Below are positions 28,897 through 41,064 of a stretch of DNA of 64,000 nt, piece after piece (position 1 is the stretch's first letter; the number at the start of each line of letters is the position of its first letter). Under the pieces are notes generated by a model. That model was not told the origin of the DNA and did no database searches. It worked only from the letters and a program-made list of their open reading frames with translations. The position numbers were made by a program, and so were the translations under genes. Origin of the DNA: Rubrivivax sp. (GTDB taxonomy: Bacteria > Pseudomonadota > Gammaproteobacteria > Burkholderiales > Burkholderiaceae_C); contig JADCGP010000003.1 in NCBI GenBank assembly GCA_020248915.1, positions 310,001-374,000 of the forward strand, given 5' to 3'.

Positions 28897-29418
28897 ATGA
28901 TCATGCCGCGCGGGTCCGACCAGCTGCTGCTGCCGGCCAATCCGCTGTTCATCGGCTTCACGCTGCTGGTGGCTCTGGGGCTGAACATGCTGCCGCTCGG
29001 GCGCGTGCCCGGGCTGCCGGACTGGCTGGCGCTGGTCCTGGTGTTCTGGAACGTGCACCAGCCGCGCCGCGTCGGCGTCGGCGTGGCCTTCCTGTTCGGG
29101 TTGACGATGGACGTGCACGAGGGGGCGCTGCTCGGGCAGCACGCGCTGGCCTACACGCTGCTGTCGTTCTTCGCGATCACCGTGCACCGGCGGCTGCTGT
29201 GGTTCGGGGTGCTCGAGCAGGCGCTGCAGGTGCTGCCGCTGTTCGCCGCGGCGCACCTGGTCTCGCTGCTGGTGCGCCTGGCCGCCGGCGGCATATTCCC
29301 GGGCTGGTGGGTGCTGGCGGCGCCGCTGGCCGAGGCGCTGCTGTGGCCGCTGGCGGTGCTGCTGCTGCTCGCCCCCCAGCGGCGGCCGCCCGACCCCGAC
29401 GAGAATCGACCGCTGTAG
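28897..29418 (+). CDS. mreD: Rod shape-determining protein MreD
   Basis: Small inner-membrane protein of 173 aa with about five hydrophobic segments (LFIGFTLLVALGLNMLPLG; PDWLALVLVFWNVHQPRRVG; LAYTLLSFFAITVHRRLLWF). LVFWNVHQPRRVGVG is a typical MreD block. ATG 28897 or the ATG two codons later could be used. The gap to mrdA is 15 bp. Confidence 0.93.
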   Translation: MIMPRGSDQLLLPANPLFIGFTLLVALGLNMLPLGRVPGLPDWLALVLVFWNVHQPRRVGVGVAFLFGLTMDVHEGALLGQHALAYTLLSFFAITVHRRLLWFGVLEQALQVLPLFAAAHLVSLLVRLAAGGIFPGWWVLAAPLAEALLWPLAVLLLLAPQRRPPDPDENRPL

Positions 29419-29433
29419 CCGCCGCCTGCCCCG

Positions 29434-31473
29434 ATGACCGAACTGCGCGACGTCGAACGCGAACTCGGCCGCTTCCGTGGGCGGCTGCTGGCCGCGGCCG
29501 TGTTCGTGCTGGCCGGCTTCGCGCTGCTGGCGGCGCGGCTGGTGCACCTGCAGGTGTTCCGGCACGAGGAGCTGGCCACGCAGGCCGAGAACAACCGCAT
29601 CGCCGTCGTGCCGATCGTGCCCAACCGCGGCATGATCGTCGACCGCAACGGCGTCGTGCTGGCCACCAACTACTCGGCCTACACGCTGGAGATCGCGCCC
29701 AAGCAGGTGCCGGGCGGTGCGGCTGCGCTCGATGCGCTGATCGACGAGCTGGCCCGGATCGTGGACATCCAGCCGCGCGACCGCAAGCGCTTCCGGCGCC
29801 AGCTCGAGGAGAACAAGGGCTTCGAGTCGCTGCCGATCCGCACCAAGCTCAGCGACGAGGAGGTGGCCCGCTTCATGGCGCAGCGCTTCCGCTTCGCCGG
29901 CGTCGACGTCAAGGCACGCCTGTTCCGCAACTATCCGCTCGGCGAGACGGGCAGCCACCTGCTCGGGTACATCGGCCGCATCAACCAGGCCGAGAAGAAG
30001 GCGATGGAGGACTGGCCCGACGAGCGCCAGGCCAACTACGAGGGCACCGAGTACATCGGCAAGCTGGGCCTGGAGCAGGCCTACGAGACCGAGCTTCACG
30101 GCACCACCGGCGTCGAGGAAGTCGAGACCAGCGCCGGCGGACGCCCGGTGCGGCGCCTGGCCAGCACGCCGCCGACGCCCGGCAACCAGCTGTGGCTGTC
30201 GGTGGACATCCGGTTGCAGGCGCTGGTCGAGGAGCTGTTCGGCGAGCGCCGCGGCGCCCTGGTGGCGATCGACCCGCGCAACGGCGAGATCCTCGCCTTC
30301 GTCAGCAAGCCCACCTTCGACCCCAACCTGTTCGTCGACGGCATCGACGTCGAGAGCTGGCGCGAGCTCAACGAGAGCATCGACAAGCCGCTGCTGAACC
30401 GGGCGCTGCGCGGCACGTACCCGCCGGGCAGCACCTTCAAGCCCTTCATGGCGATGGCCGCGCTGACCTCGGGCAAGCGGGCCGCGACGACGACGGTGCA
30501 GGACGGCGGCACCTTCCAGTTCGGCAACCACACCTTCCGCAGCCACGGCGACAAGGGCCTCGGCCCGGTGGACATGACGCGCTCGATCGTCAAGAGCAGC
30601 AACGTCTACTACTACTCGCTGGCCAACGAGATGGGCGTCGACCTGATGCACGAGCACCTGTCGCCCTTCGGGTTCGGCAGCCGCACCGGCATCGACCTGG
30701 AGGGCGAGCTCACCGGCGTGCTGCCGTCCACTGCTTGGAAGCGGCGCGCGTACAAGAAGCCCGAGCAGCAGCGCTGGTACGCCGGCGAGACGATCTCGCT
30801 GGGCATCGGGCAGGGCTACAACAACTTCACGATGCTGCAGCTGGCCAAGGCGACGGCGACGCTGGTCAGCGGCGGCGAGCGGCATGCGCCGCGCCTGGTG
30901 CGCCAGGTGCAGGACGTGATCACCGGGGACAGGCGCCCGGTCGAGCGGCCGCCGCTGGCGCCCCTGGCGCTGCGGCCCGAGGACGTCGAGGTGATCGTGC
31001 GCGCGATGCACCTTGTCACCCAGGAAGGCACGTCGACGCGCGTGTTCGCCGGGGCGCCGTACCGGAGTCTGGGCAAGACCGGGACCGCGCAGGCGGTGGG
31101 CATCCGCCAGAACGAGAAGTACAACGCCGCCAAGCTCGAGGAGCACCAGCGCGACCACTCGCTGTACATCGCCGCCGCCCCGCTGGAGGCGCCGTCGGTG
31201 GCGCTGGCCGTGGTCGTCGAGAACTCCGGCTTCGGCGCCGAGGCGGCGGCGCCGATCGCGCGCCGCGTCTTCGACTACCTGCTGCTCGGCCAGTACCCGA
31301 GCGAGGAGGACATCGCTCTCACGCGCCAGGGCCGCGCGGCAGCGCCGGTGGGCACGCCGCGGCGCGCCGTCGAGGTGCCGCTGCCGGGGCAGGTGGCCGC
31401 GGCGGTCCCGCCCTTGCCTGCCGCACCTGCCGCCAGCGCCGCCGCCCCGTTGCGCGTGGCGACCACGCGATGA
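29434..31473 (+). CDS. mrdA: Penicillin-binding protein 2
   Basis: Class B transpeptidase of the elongasome, 679 aa. N-terminal membrane anchor (LLAAAVFVLAGFALLAARLV), pedestal domain, then transpeptidase motifs SxxK in PPGSTFKPF (Ser333), SSN in SIVKSSNVYYY and KTG in LGKTGTAQ. The C-terminal tail beyond the catalytic domain (about 640-679) is Pro/Ala-rich. The stop overlaps the rodA start (ATGA). Confidence 0.97.
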   Translation: MTELRDVERELGRFRGRLLAAAVFVLAGFALLAARLVHLQVFRHEELATQAENNRIAVVPIVPNRGMIVDRNGVVLATNYSAYTLEIAPKQVPGGAAALDALIDELARIVDIQPRDRKRFRRQLEENKGFESLPIRTKLSDEEVARFMAQRFRFAGVDVKARLFRNYPLGETGSHLLGYIGRINQAEKKAMEDWPDERQANYEGTEYIGKLGLEQAYETELHGTTGVEEVETSAGGRPVRRLASTPPTPGNQLWLSVDIRLQALVEELFGERRGALVAIDPRNGEILAFVSKPTFDPNLFVDGIDVESWRELNESIDKPLLNRALRGTYPPGSTFKPFMAMAALTSGKRAATTTVQDGGTFQFGNHTFRSHGDKGLGPVDMTRSIVKSSNVYYYSLANEMGVDLMHEHLSPFGFGSRTGIDLEGELTGVLPSTAWKRRAYKKPEQQRWYAGETISLGIGQGYNNFTMLQLAKATATLVSGGERHAPRLVRQVQDVITGDRRPVERPPLAPLALRPEDVEVIVRAMHLVTQEGTSTRVFAGAPYRSLGKTGTAQAVGIRQNEKYNAAKLEEHQRDHSLYIAAAPLEAPSVALAVVVENSGFGAEAAAPIARRVFDYLLLGQYPSEEDIALTRQGRAAAPVGTPRRAVEVPLPGQVAAAVPPLPAAPAASAAAPLRVATTR

Positions 31474-32627
31474 GCGCGGTCTTCGAGCGCCCGTCCCTCT
31501 GGCTGCGCCTGCGGCCGGTGTTCGGCGGCTTCGACGGGCCCCTGTCGCTGGCCATCGCGATCCTGGCTGCCCTCGGCCTGCTGGCCATGTATTCGGCCGG
31601 CTACGACCACGGCACCCGTTTCGTCGACCACGGCCGCAACATGCTCATCGCGCTGGCGGTGCTGTTCGTCGTGGCGCAGGTCAACCCGCAGCGGCTGCAG
31701 CAGGCGGCGGTTCCGCTGTACGTCCTGGGCGTCGTGCTGCTGCTGGCGGTGGAGCTGGCAGGCATCACGCGCAAGGGCGCAACGCGCTGGCTGGACATCG
31801 GCGTCATCGTCATCCAGCCCAGCGAGATGATGAAGATCGCGATGCCGCTGATGCTGGCATGGTGGTTCCAGAAGCGCGAGGGCCAGCTGCGTGTCCCCGA
31901 TTTCCTGTTGGCGGGCGCGCTGCTGGCCGTGCCGGTGGGCCTGGTGATGAAGCAGCCCGACCTGGGTACCGCGCTGCTGATCCTCTTCGCCGGCGTCTAC
32001 GTGATCTTCTTCGCCGGGCTGTCGTGGAAGCTCGTCATCCCCGCGCTGGCGCTCGGTGCGGTCGGCATCCTCGCACTGGTGTTGAGCGCCGACCGCATCT
32101 GCCAGCCAGGCGTGGACTGGCCGTTCCTGCGCGAGTACCAGCGCACTCGCGTGTGCACGCTGCTCGACCCGACGAAGGATCCGCTCGGCAAGGGTTTCCA
32201 CATCCTGCAGGGCATGATCGCCATCGGCTCGGGCGGCCTGGCTGGCAAGGGTTTCATGCAGGGCACGCAGACGCACCTGGAGTTCATCCCCGAGCGCACG
32301 ACCGACTTCATCTTCGCCGCGTTCTGCGAGGAGTTCGGTCTGGCCGGCGTGCTGGTGCTGCTGGCGGCGTTCACGTTCCTGATCTTCCGCGGCCTGATGA
32401 TCGCGGCCGACGCGCCCACGGTGTTCACGCGGCTGCTGGCCGGCGCGGTGACGATGGGCTTCTTCACCTATGCCTTCGTCAACATGGGCATGGTCAGCGG
32501 CATCCTGCCGGTCGTGGGCGTGCCGCTGCCCTTCGTCAGCTACGGCGGCACCGCGATGGTCACGCTCGGGCTCGGGCTCGGCATCCTGATGTCGATCGCG
32601 CGCAGCCGGCGGCTGATGGTGTCGTGA
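31470..32627 (+). CDS. rodA: Peptidoglycan glycosyltransferase RodA
   Basis: SEDS-family glycan polymerase working with PBP2. 385 aa, about ten transmembrane helices. Conserved blocks RWLDIGVIVIQPSEMMKIAM, KQPDLGTALLILFAGVYVIF, ERTTDFIFAAFCEEFGLAG and LPFVSYGGTAMVTLGLGLG. ATG 31470 overlaps the mrdA stop, which fixes the start; the longer in-frame reading upstream is rejected. Confidence 0.96.
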   Translation: MSAVFERPSLWLRLRPVFGGFDGPLSLAIAILAALGLLAMYSAGYDHGTRFVDHGRNMLIALAVLFVVAQVNPQRLQQAAVPLYVLGVVLLLAVELAGITRKGATRWLDIGVIVIQPSEMMKIAMPLMLAWWFQKREGQLRVPDFLLAGALLAVPVGLVMKQPDLGTALLILFAGVYVIFFAGLSWKLVIPALALGAVGILALVLSADRICQPGVDWPFLREYQRTRVCTLLDPTKDPLGKGFHILQGMIAIGSGGLAGKGFMQGTQTHLEFIPERTTDFIFAAFCEEFGLAGVLVLLAAFTFLIFRGLMIAADAPTVFTRLLAGAVTMGFFTYAFVNMGMVSGILPVVGVPLPFVSYGGTAMVTLGLGLGILMSIARSRRLMVS

Positions 32628-32673
32628 GGCCACGGCGGGCCGGCTGTGAGCGTGCTTTGACGGTGAGCGCGTC

Positions 32674-33567
32674 GTGAAGCTGGCCGTCGTGGGCGCCGGT
32701 GCGATGGGGCTGCCGATCGCGGCGCGGCTGGTCGCGCTCGGCCACGGCGTGACGGTGCGCGACATCGACCCGGAGCGCGAGGCGCTGGCGCGCAGGGCCG
32801 GCTGCGCGCTCGCGCCGACGCCGGCGCTCGCCGCCGACGGCGCCGACGCGGTGCTGGTGGTCGTGGTCGACGCGGCGCAGCTGCGCGCGGTGCTGCACGG
32901 CGCCGACGGCCTGCTGCGGGCGCCAGCCCTGCCGCGCGCGGTGCTGCTGTGCCCGACGATCGGGCCGGCCGACGCCGAGGCCGCGGCGGCCTCGCTGTCT
33001 GCCCGCGGCATCGACGCGCTGGATGCCCCGATGTCGGGGGGCCCGGCGCGTGCCGCCGACGGCACGATGAGCCTGATGGTCGGCGCTCCGGAGGAGGTGT
33101 TCGAGCGCTGGCGGCCGCTGCTGCTGCAGCTGGCCGCGCGCCTGTTCCACGCCGGCCCGCGCGCCGGTGACGGCGCCCGCACCAAGCTGGTCAACAACCT
33201 GCTCGCGGCGGTCAACCTTGCCGGCGCCGCGGAGGCGCTGGCGCTGGCCGAGCGGCTCGGGCTCGACCCGGCGGCGACGCTGGACGTCATCGAGCAGAGC
33301 AGCGGCCAGAGCTGGATCGGCAGCGACCGGATGCGGCGCGCGCTGGCCGGCGACGCGCGCGTGCTGGCCCGCACGGCGCTGCTGGCCAAGGACTCGGCGC
33401 TGGCGCTGGAGGCGGCCGCCGCCGCCGGCTTCGCCGCGCCGCTCGGGCGCGCCGCAGCGGCGCGCTTTGCCGCCGCGCTGCGCGCCGGCGCGGGCGCGCT
33501 CGATGACGCCAGCCTGTGGCAGCGTGCGCGCCGCCCCCGCCGCCCCCGCCGCCGCACGGGCCGTTGA
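32674..33567 (+). CDS. 3-hydroxyisobutyrate-dehydrogenase-family NAD(P)-dependent oxidoreductase
   Basis: 297 aa from GTG 32674. Rossmann GAGAMGLPIAARL at the N-terminus, the substrate region DAPMSGGPARAADGTMSLMV and the catalytic Lys in GARTKLVNNLL are beta-hydroxyacid dehydrogenase family signatures. The C-terminus ends in an Arg/Pro-rich tail. Could be 3-hydroxyisobutyrate, tartronate semialdehyde or glyoxylate reductase; the neighbours do not decide. 46 bp after rodA and possibly in the same transcript. Confidence 0.87.
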   Translation: MKLAVVGAGAMGLPIAARLVALGHGVTVRDIDPEREALARRAGCALAPTPALAADGADAVLVVVVDAAQLRAVLHGADGLLRAPALPRAVLLCPTIGPADAEAAAASLSARGIDALDAPMSGGPARAADGTMSLMVGAPEEVFERWRPLLLQLAARLFHAGPRAGDGARTKLVNNLLAAVNLAGAAEALALAERLGLDPAATLDVIEQSSGQSWIGSDRMRRALAGDARVLARTALLAKDSALALEAAAAAGFAAPLGRAAAARFAAALRAGAGALDDASLWQRARRPRRPRRRTGR

Positions 33568-33657
33568 CGCGGGGGCGCTTACTCGCTCGAAGCCGCAAGG
33601 CGGCCTCCGGTGCGGCCCGCGGGCAGTGCGGTGCGCCCGCCACGGGGCCGTGCGCCC

Positions 33658-35244
33658 TCAGCGCGCACCGCTGTCGCGCGGCAGCCGCACCGTGAACAGC
33701 GCGCCCGGCAGGCGCGCGGTGTCCCCGCTGCGCGGCCGGGCATCGGCCAGGCTGACGCTGGCACCGTGGCGCTGGGCGACTTCCATCACGATCGCCAGGC
33801 CGAGGCCGCTGCCGTCCACCGGCGCCTCGATCGAGCGGTAGAAGGGCTGGAACACGAGCTCGCGCTCGGCCGGCGGGATGCCGGGCCCGGTGTCTTCGAC
33901 CTGCAGCACCACCGCCTGCCCGCCCGGCTCGGGCAGCACGCGCGCGGTGACGACGCCGCCTTCGGGCGTGTAGCGCAGCGCGTTGTCGACGAGGTTGCGC
34001 ACCATCTCGCCCAGCAGCACCGGCTCGGCCAGCACGCGCGCCCCGCCGGGGTCGGTCCCGGTCGTCGCGGGCACACCCTCCGGGCCCTCGTAGCCCAGGT
34101 CGATGCGGCGCTCGATGGCGCGCGGCACGAAGTCGCGCACGACGGCGCGCGTCACCGCCCCCAGGTCGACCCACTGCCGCCGCAGCCGCTCGCCGCTGTC
34201 CTCGGCGCGCGCCATCGCCAGCAGCTGGTTCACCATGTGCGCGGCGCGCTGGCTGCTGAGCGCGATCTGGCGCAGCGAGTGCTTCATCGCCGCCGGGTCG
34301 CCGCGCCCGCCGTCGATCTCGCGGGCCGCCAGCTCGGCCTGCGTGCGCAGCCCTGCCAGCGGCGTCTTCAGCTGGTGCGCCGCGTCGGCCAGGAAGTGGC
34401 GCTGCGTGGCGACGGACTTGTCCAGCCGCTGCAGCAGGTCGTTGATCGACCGTACCAGCGGGGCCACCTCGTCGGGGACGCCGCGCTCGGGGATCGGCGA
34501 CAGGTCGCTGCTCTCGCGGCGCCGGATGCGGCGCTGCAGCTCCTCCAGCGGGCGGATGCCCCGCGTCAGCGCCAGCCACACCAGCATCACGGCCAGCGGC
34601 AGGATGGCGAACTGCGGAAGCAGCACGCCCTTGATGATCTCGGTGGCCAGGCGCTGGCGTGGCTCCAGCGTCTCGGCCACCTGCACCAGCGCATCGTTGT
34701 CGGGGTCGTCGCCAGCCGCCAGCCACAGCCAGGCCACCCGGACGGCCTCCTCCGCGACCTTGTCGTCGCGGAAGCGGACCGTGCCGTCCGCCCCGACCCC
34801 CGGCTCGGGCACCGACAGCGTCCCCGAGCCGGCGAGCAGCTGGCCGCGCGAGCCGAGCACCTGGAACCAGCGCTCGGTGTCCTCGCTGCCGCGCAGCAGC
34901 GCGGTGGCCGAGCGCTCGATCTCCAGCCGCAGCGCGGCCTCCGAGGTGCGCACCGGAGCCGTGGCATTGGAGGCGATCGCTTGCACCAGGCGCGCCAGTT
35001 CGGCGTCGTAGGGCCGGTTGGCGAGCCCCTGGGCGACGCCCCAGGTCAGCGCCAGGCTCATCGGCCACAGGAACAGCAGCGGCGCGAGCACCCAGTCGAG
35101 CAGCTCGCCGAACAGCGAGCGGGTGTCGCCCTCGACGCGCACGAACGGCCCGGTCTCGCCGGGCGGCGTGCCCGGGGCCGCCTCGGTGCCGGGCGCGGCA
35201 GCCGGCACGGCCGCGCGCCGGCGCGGTCGCAGCGAGAGGTTCAT
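33658..35244 (-). CDS. TctE/QseC-like sensor histidine kinase
   Basis: Membrane histidine kinase of 528 aa. Cytoplasmic N-terminal tail, first transmembrane segment (WVLAPLLFLWPMSLALTWGV), a periplasmic sensor of about 150 residues like the TctE-type 2CSK_N domain, second segment (FAILPLAVMLVWLALT), HAMP, DHp with the phosphoacceptor in ADAAHQLKTPLAGLR (His about 290), and a catalytic domain with NLVDNALRYTPEGG, EDTGPGI and GSGLGLAIV. Paired with the OmpR-type regulator directly upstream. Start ATG 35244 gives a Pro/Ala-rich N-terminal tail; an ATG 16 codons upstream is also possible. Signal unknown. Confidence 0.92.
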   Translation of the reverse strand: MNLSLRPRRRAAVPAAAPGTEAAPGTPPGETGPFVRVEGDTRSLFGELLDWVLAPLLFLWPMSLALTWGVAQGLANRPYDAELARLVQAIASNATAPVRTSEAALRLEIERSATALLRGSEDTERWFQVLGSRGQLLAGSGTLSVPEPGVGADGTVRFRDDKVAEEAVRVAWLWLAAGDDPDNDALVQVAETLEPRQRLATEIIKGVLLPQFAILPLAVMLVWLALTRGIRPLEELQRRIRRRESSDLSPIPERGVPDEVAPLVRSINDLLQRLDKSVATQRHFLADAAHQLKTPLAGLRTQAELAAREIDGGRGDPAAMKHSLRQIALSSQRAAHMVNQLLAMARAEDSGERLRRQWVDLGAVTRAVVRDFVPRAIERRIDLGYEGPEGVPATTGTDPGGARVLAEPVLLGEMVRNLVDNALRYTPEGGVVTARVLPEPGGQAVVLQVEDTGPGIPPAERELVFQPFYRSIEAPVDGSGLGLAIVMEVAQRHGASVSLADARPRSGDTARLPGALFTVRLPRDSGAR

Positions 35245-35313
35245 GCCGCGCGGCGCCCGGGCCGCACGCGGCCGGGACCGCCGCGCGGGCACGCGGGTGG
35301 GCCGCTCACGCCA

Positions 35314-35985
35314 TCAGGCCGCGATCTTCTCGAGGCAATAGCCCAGGCCGCGCACCGTGGCGATGCGCACCGGCCCCTGTTCGATCTTCTTGCGCAGGCG
35401 GTGGATGTAGACCTCGATCGCATTGTTGCTGACCTCGTCGCCCCACTCGCACAGGCGCTCGACCAGCTGGTCCTTGCTCACCAGGCGCCCGGCGCGCTGC
35501 AGCAGCACCTCCAGCAGCGACAGCTCGCGCGCGGACAGCTCGACCATCTGGTCGTTCAGGTAGGCCACGCGCCCGGTGGCGTCGAAGGTGAGCGGCCCGT
35601 GCTTGAGCAGGCTGCTGGCCGTGCCGAGGCCGCGACGCAGCAGCGCGCGCACGCGCGCCTCGAGCTCCTGCAGCGAGAACGGCTTGGCCATGTAGTCGTC
35701 GGCGCCCAGGTCGAGGCCCTTGACGCGTTGCTCGACGCTGTCGGCGGCGGTGAGGATCAGCACCGGCGTGGCGCTGCCGCGCGCGCGCAGCTTGCGCAGC
35801 ACCTCGAAGCCGTGCACCTTGGGCAGCCCGAGGTCGAGGATCACGAGGTCGAACTCGTGGGCGGCCAGGGCGGCATCGGCCTCGCTGCCGCTGGCCACCT
35901 GGTCCACGGCGTAGCCCGCGGCGCGCAGCGAGCGCAGCAGCCCGTCGGCCAGGACCTGGTCGTCTTCGGCGATGAGGATGCGCAT
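35314..35985 (-). CDS. TctD/OmpR-family response regulator
   Basis: 223 aa. Receiver domain with phosphorylation Asp in [15 protein letters not shown], conserved Lys in [17 protein letters not shown], and a winged-helix OmpR-type DNA-binding domain ([48 protein letters not shown]). ATG 35985 gives the standard [12 protein letters not shown] start. First gene of the two-component operon; divergent from recA. Confidence 0.95.
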   Translation of the reverse strand: MRILIAEDDQVLADGLLRSLRAAGYAVDQVASGSEADAALAAHEFDLVILDLGLPKVHGFEVLRKLRARGSATPVLILTAADSVEQRVKGLDLGADDYMAKPFSLQELEARVRALLRRGLGTASSLLKHGPLTFDATGRVAYLNDQMVELSARELSLLEVLLQRAGRLVSKDQLVERLCEWGDEVSNNAIEVYIHRLRKKIEQGPVRIATVRGLGYCLEKIAA

Positions 35986-36052
35986 GGCCTTGTCTCCGGC
36001 GATCCGGCGCAGGCGGGCGGGCGACAACCCGCAGCCGCGCTCATCGTTCTTC

Positions 36053-36062
36053 GAATCGATTC
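36053..36062. promoter_or_regulatory. 10-bp palindrome GAATCGATTC upstream of the response regulator
   Basis: Perfect inverted repeat in an AT-richer pocket about 70 bp before the response-regulator start, next to TTCGAA. It could be part of a binding site for the regulator, but no second half-site is seen. Confidence 0.3.
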
Positions 36063-36166
36063 TAGGGTTTTGTCCCCGCCCGCGGCCAGCCCGCGGCCCG
36101 GTGCCGGGCGGTGGCCGACCCCAGAGGTTCCCCTGACGCGGGGCCCCCGCGAGGCCCCCGAAAGAG

Positions 36167-36182
36167 CTGTACAGATATCCAG
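36167..36182 (+). promoter_or_regulatory. LexA (SOS) box upstream of recA
   Basis: CTGTACAGATATCCAG fits the LexA consensus CTGT-N8-ACAG with one mismatch (CCAG). It lies about 130 bp before recA; a CATAAT hexamer at 36192-36197 with TGTACA 18 bp upstream could be the promoter, which the box would overlap. The rest of the 326-bp gap holds no gene. Confidence 0.7.
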
Positions 36183-36311
36183 CCCCGGGGCCATAATGCC
36201 ATCCGAAGCGAGCGCCGGGCGCGCCGACACCGCCGCCGCCCGCGCTTCCACAACCTCAGGCTCGTCACCTTCGCCGGCCCGCCGGCCGTGCCCACCTCCA
36301 GGAGTCATCGC

Positions 36312-37355
<1,044 letters not shown>

Positions 37356-37404
37356 TGCGGGGCCGACGCCAGACCGAGGCGGGCCCGCCCGTCCGCCGTA
37401 CCCG

Positions 37405-37932
37405 ATGGCCTTCGGCGCCCCCTCGCTGAAGTCGCGCGCGCTGCGCCATCTGGCGCGGCGCGAGCACTCCCGCGCCGAGCTCGAGCGCAAGCTCGCCGCG
37501 CACGCCCAGGACCTGCCCACCGCGAGCGCCGCCGAGCAGATCCGCAGCACGCTGGACGACCTGGCTGCACGCGGGCTGCAGTCCGATGCCCGGGTCGCCG
37601 AGACGCTGCTGGCCGGCAGCGGCCAGCGCCTCGGCGCGCGGCGCGTGGCAGGTGCCCTGCGGGCCAAGGGCCTGGACGCCGAGCTCGTCGACGCGGCCGT
37701 GGCCCAGGCGCGCGGCGGCGATCTGGAGCGGGCGCGCGAACTCTGGCGGCGTCGCTTCGGTGTCGCGCCGGGCGACCCCCGGGCACGTGCGCGCCAGATG
37801 CGCTTCCTCGCCGCCCGCGGTTTCGACGCCGACGTGATCCGCCACGTCGTCGCCGCGAGCGACGACGAATTCGCCCCGGAACCTAGTTCCGACGCACCGC
37901 CCGCCGGCAGCCCCGACCACGAGGACGCCTGA
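37405..37932 (+). CDS. recX: RecA regulatory protein RecX
   Basis: 175-aa RecA modulator built of three-helix repeats. Blocks: [59 protein letters not shown] and [21 protein letters not shown] short acidic tail ends the protein. Location directly downstream of recA supports the call. Confidence 0.93.
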   Translation: MAFGAPSLKSRALRHLARREHSRAELERKLAAHAQDLPTASAAEQIRSTLDDLAARGLQSDARVAETLLAGSGQRLGARRVAGALRAKGLDAELVDAAVAQARGGDLERARELWRRRFGVAPGDPRARARQMRFLAARGFDADVIRHVVAASDDEFAPEPSSDAPPAGSPDHEDA

Positions 37933-37961
37933 ACGCCGGCCGCCGCGGCGCGGCCTGCTCG

Positions 37962-37995
37962 CGCAAGGGCCCGCGCCCGGGACCACACCCTTGCG
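37962..37995 (+). terminator. Possible hairpin after recX
   Basis: CGCAAGGG and CCCTTGCG (37962-37969 and 37988-37995) form an 8-bp stem around an 18-nt loop, 30 bp after the recX stop. There is no T-run, so it is a weak terminator candidate. Confidence 0.3.
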
Positions 37996-38124
37996 GGCGG
38001 CAGTGCCGGGCCGCAGCTGCCGCAGCCACCGCGGCCTCGCGCGTCGCCGTAAGCCAGCCGCCGGTGAGCACGTGGTAGATTTCCAACGAAGGCCGCGAGG
38101 GCGGTCGTGGTCCGGCTTTCTCCG

Positions 38125-38697
38125 ATGTCCCTTCCGCCCGCGGCGCCGACGCGCCTGCTCAAGCACCGCCGCTCGATCGAACTCCAGGTCTACGCGCGCG
38201 AGGACGGGCTTTGGGAGGTGGATGCGACATTGGTCGACACCAAGGCGCGCGACGTCGACATGGTCGACGGGCCGCGCCCCGCCGGCACGCCGGTGCATGA
38301 CATGCTGCTGCGCATCGTCGTCGACCGGAACTTCGACATCGTCGCCGCCGGCAGCAGCACGCGCTGGATGCCCTACACCGGCCACTGCGGCGAGCACGGC
38401 GACGCCTACGGTCGGCTGGTCGGCCTGAACCTGCTGCACAACTTCCGCGCCGAGCTGCGCCATCGCGTCGGCGGGGTGCTCGGCTGCACCCACCTGACCG
38501 AGCTCGCGCAGTCGCTGCCCACCGCGGTGGTGCAGGCTTTCGCCGGCGAGATCATCGACACCCGCGGTCGGGCCGAGGGCGCCCCCAAGCCCTTCCAGCT
38601 CGACCGCTGCCACGCGTTGCGCAGCGAGGGCGAGGTGGTGCGGCTGCACTACCCGCGCTGGCACCGCGCGCCCGGCGCCGCCATCCCGGCCGGCTGA
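38125..38697 (+). CDS. DUF2889 domain protein
   Basis: 190 aa, soluble. Features typical of DUF2889: [59 protein letters not shown] and [20 protein letters not shown], with several conserved His and Cys. Function unknown. Often found between recX and sucC in this group of bacteria. ATG 38125; a GTG six codons upstream is an alternative. Confidence 0.88.
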   Translation: MSLPPAAPTRLLKHRRSIELQVYAREDGLWEVDATLVDTKARDVDMVDGPRPAGTPVHDMLLRIVVDRNFDIVAAGSSTRWMPYTGHCGEHGDAYGRLVGLNLLHNFRAELRHRVGGVLGCTHLTELAQSLPTAVVQAFAGEIIDTRGRAEGAPKPFQLDRCHALRSEGEVVRLHYPRWHRAPGAAIPAG

Positions 38698-38753
38698 GCC
38701 GTTTCCGCCGTCCACAACCGACACCGAACGACCGCAGGAGCGAGGAGTCCACG

Positions 38754-39914
<1,161 letters not shown>

Positions 39915-39927
39915 GCGGGGTAACGAC

Positions 39928-40821
39928 ATGAGCATCCTGATCGACAAGGACACCCGCGTCATCACGCAGGGCATCACCGGCAAGACCGGCCAGTTCCACA
40001 CCCGGGGCTGCCAGGCCTACGCCAACGGCAAGAACTGCTACGTGGCAGGGGTCAACCCGAAGAAGGCCGGCGAGAGCTTCGAGGGCATCCCGATCTACGC
40101 CAGCGTCCGGGACGCCAAGGCGCAGACAGGCGCCACCGTCAGCGTGATCTACGTGCCGCCGGCCGGCGCCGCCGACGCCATCTGGGAGGCGGTCGAGGCC
40201 GACCTCGATCTCGTCGTCTGCATCACCGAGGGCATCCCGATCAAGGACATGCTGCTGGTGCGCAACCGCATGAAGGCCAAGGAGGCTGCCGGCGGCAGGA
40301 AGACGCTGCTGCTCGGCCCCAACTGCCCCGGCACGATCACGCCCGACGAGATCAAGATCGGCATCATGCCCGGCCACATCCACCGCAAGGGCCGCGTCGG
40401 CGTCGTCAGCCGCTCGGGCACGCTCACCTACGAGGCGGTGGCGCAGCTGACCGAGCTCGGCATCGGCCAGAGCAGCGCGGTGGGCATCGGCGGCGACCCG
40501 ATCAACGGCCTGAAGCACATCGACGTGATGCAGGCCTTCAACGACGATCCCGAGACCGACGCCGTGATCATGATCGGCGAGATCGGCGGCCCCGACGAGG
40601 CCGAGGCGGCGCGCTGGTGCAAGGACCACATGAGAAAGCCCGTGGTCGGCTTCATCGCCGGCGTCACCGCCCCGCCGGGCAAGCGCATGGGCCATGCCGG
40701 TGCGCTGATCAGCGGCGGCGCCGACACCGCCGACGCCAAGCTCGCGATCATGGAGGAGTGCGGCTTCAAGGTCACGCGCAACCCAAGCGAGATGGGGCGG
40801 TTGCTGAAGAGCCTGCTCTGA
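39928..40821 (+). CDS. sucD: Succinyl-CoA synthetase alpha subunit
   Basis: Carries the phosphohistidine, 297 aa. CoA-binding N-terminus ([20 protein letters not shown]), [18 protein letters not shown], and the active-site His in [11 protein letters not shown] (about residue 256). Together with sucC it performs substrate-level phosphorylation. Two GC-rich hairpins follow the stop. Confidence 0.98.
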   Translation: MSILIDKDTRVITQGITGKTGQFHTRGCQAYANGKNCYVAGVNPKKAGESFEGIPIYASVRDAKAQTGATVSVIYVPPAGAADAIWEAVEADLDLVVCITEGIPIKDMLLVRNRMKAKEAAGGRKTLLLGPNCPGTITPDEIKIGIMPGHIHRKGRVGVVSRSGTLTYEAVAQLTELGIGQSSAVGIGGDPINGLKHIDVMQAFNDDPETDAVIMIGEIGGPDEAEAARWCKDHMRKPVVGFIAGVTAPPGKRMGHAGALISGGADTADAKLAIMEECGFKVTRNPSEMGRLLKSLL

Positions 40822-40824
40822 GCA

Positions 40825-40868
40825 GCGGCGCCCGCAGGCGCCGCGCCGGGGCCACGGGAGCTGGCCCC
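40825..40868 (+). terminator. Two tandem GC-rich hairpins after sucD
   Basis: GCGGCGCC/GGCGCCGC with loop CGCA (40825-40844) and GGGGCCA/TGGCCCC with a 7-nt loop (40848-40868). They begin 3 bp after the stop and are followed by no T-run; transcription may end here with help from Rho. No riboswitch motif is seen before terC. Confidence 0.5.
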
Positions 40869-41064
40869 GCGTGCCCCGAGAGCGCGCCGCGTCGGCCTGA
40901 CCGGCGGTCGTCCGCCGGGCCTTCCTGGGACCTTCCTGCAGCCTGGTAGGGAAGCCCAGGGCTTCGCGCGCCCGCCGTCCCATCTGTATTTCCCGCAGCG
41001 GCGAAAACCCCTTCGGCCACTACACTCATCCGGCCCTCGCCAATCCGACCGCCCGCGCCCGCCG

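Noticed and set aside
40822..41064. A manganese riboswitch (yybP-ykoY) before terC
   Set aside because: I could not find the conserved purine-rich core; only GC hairpins after sucD are present.
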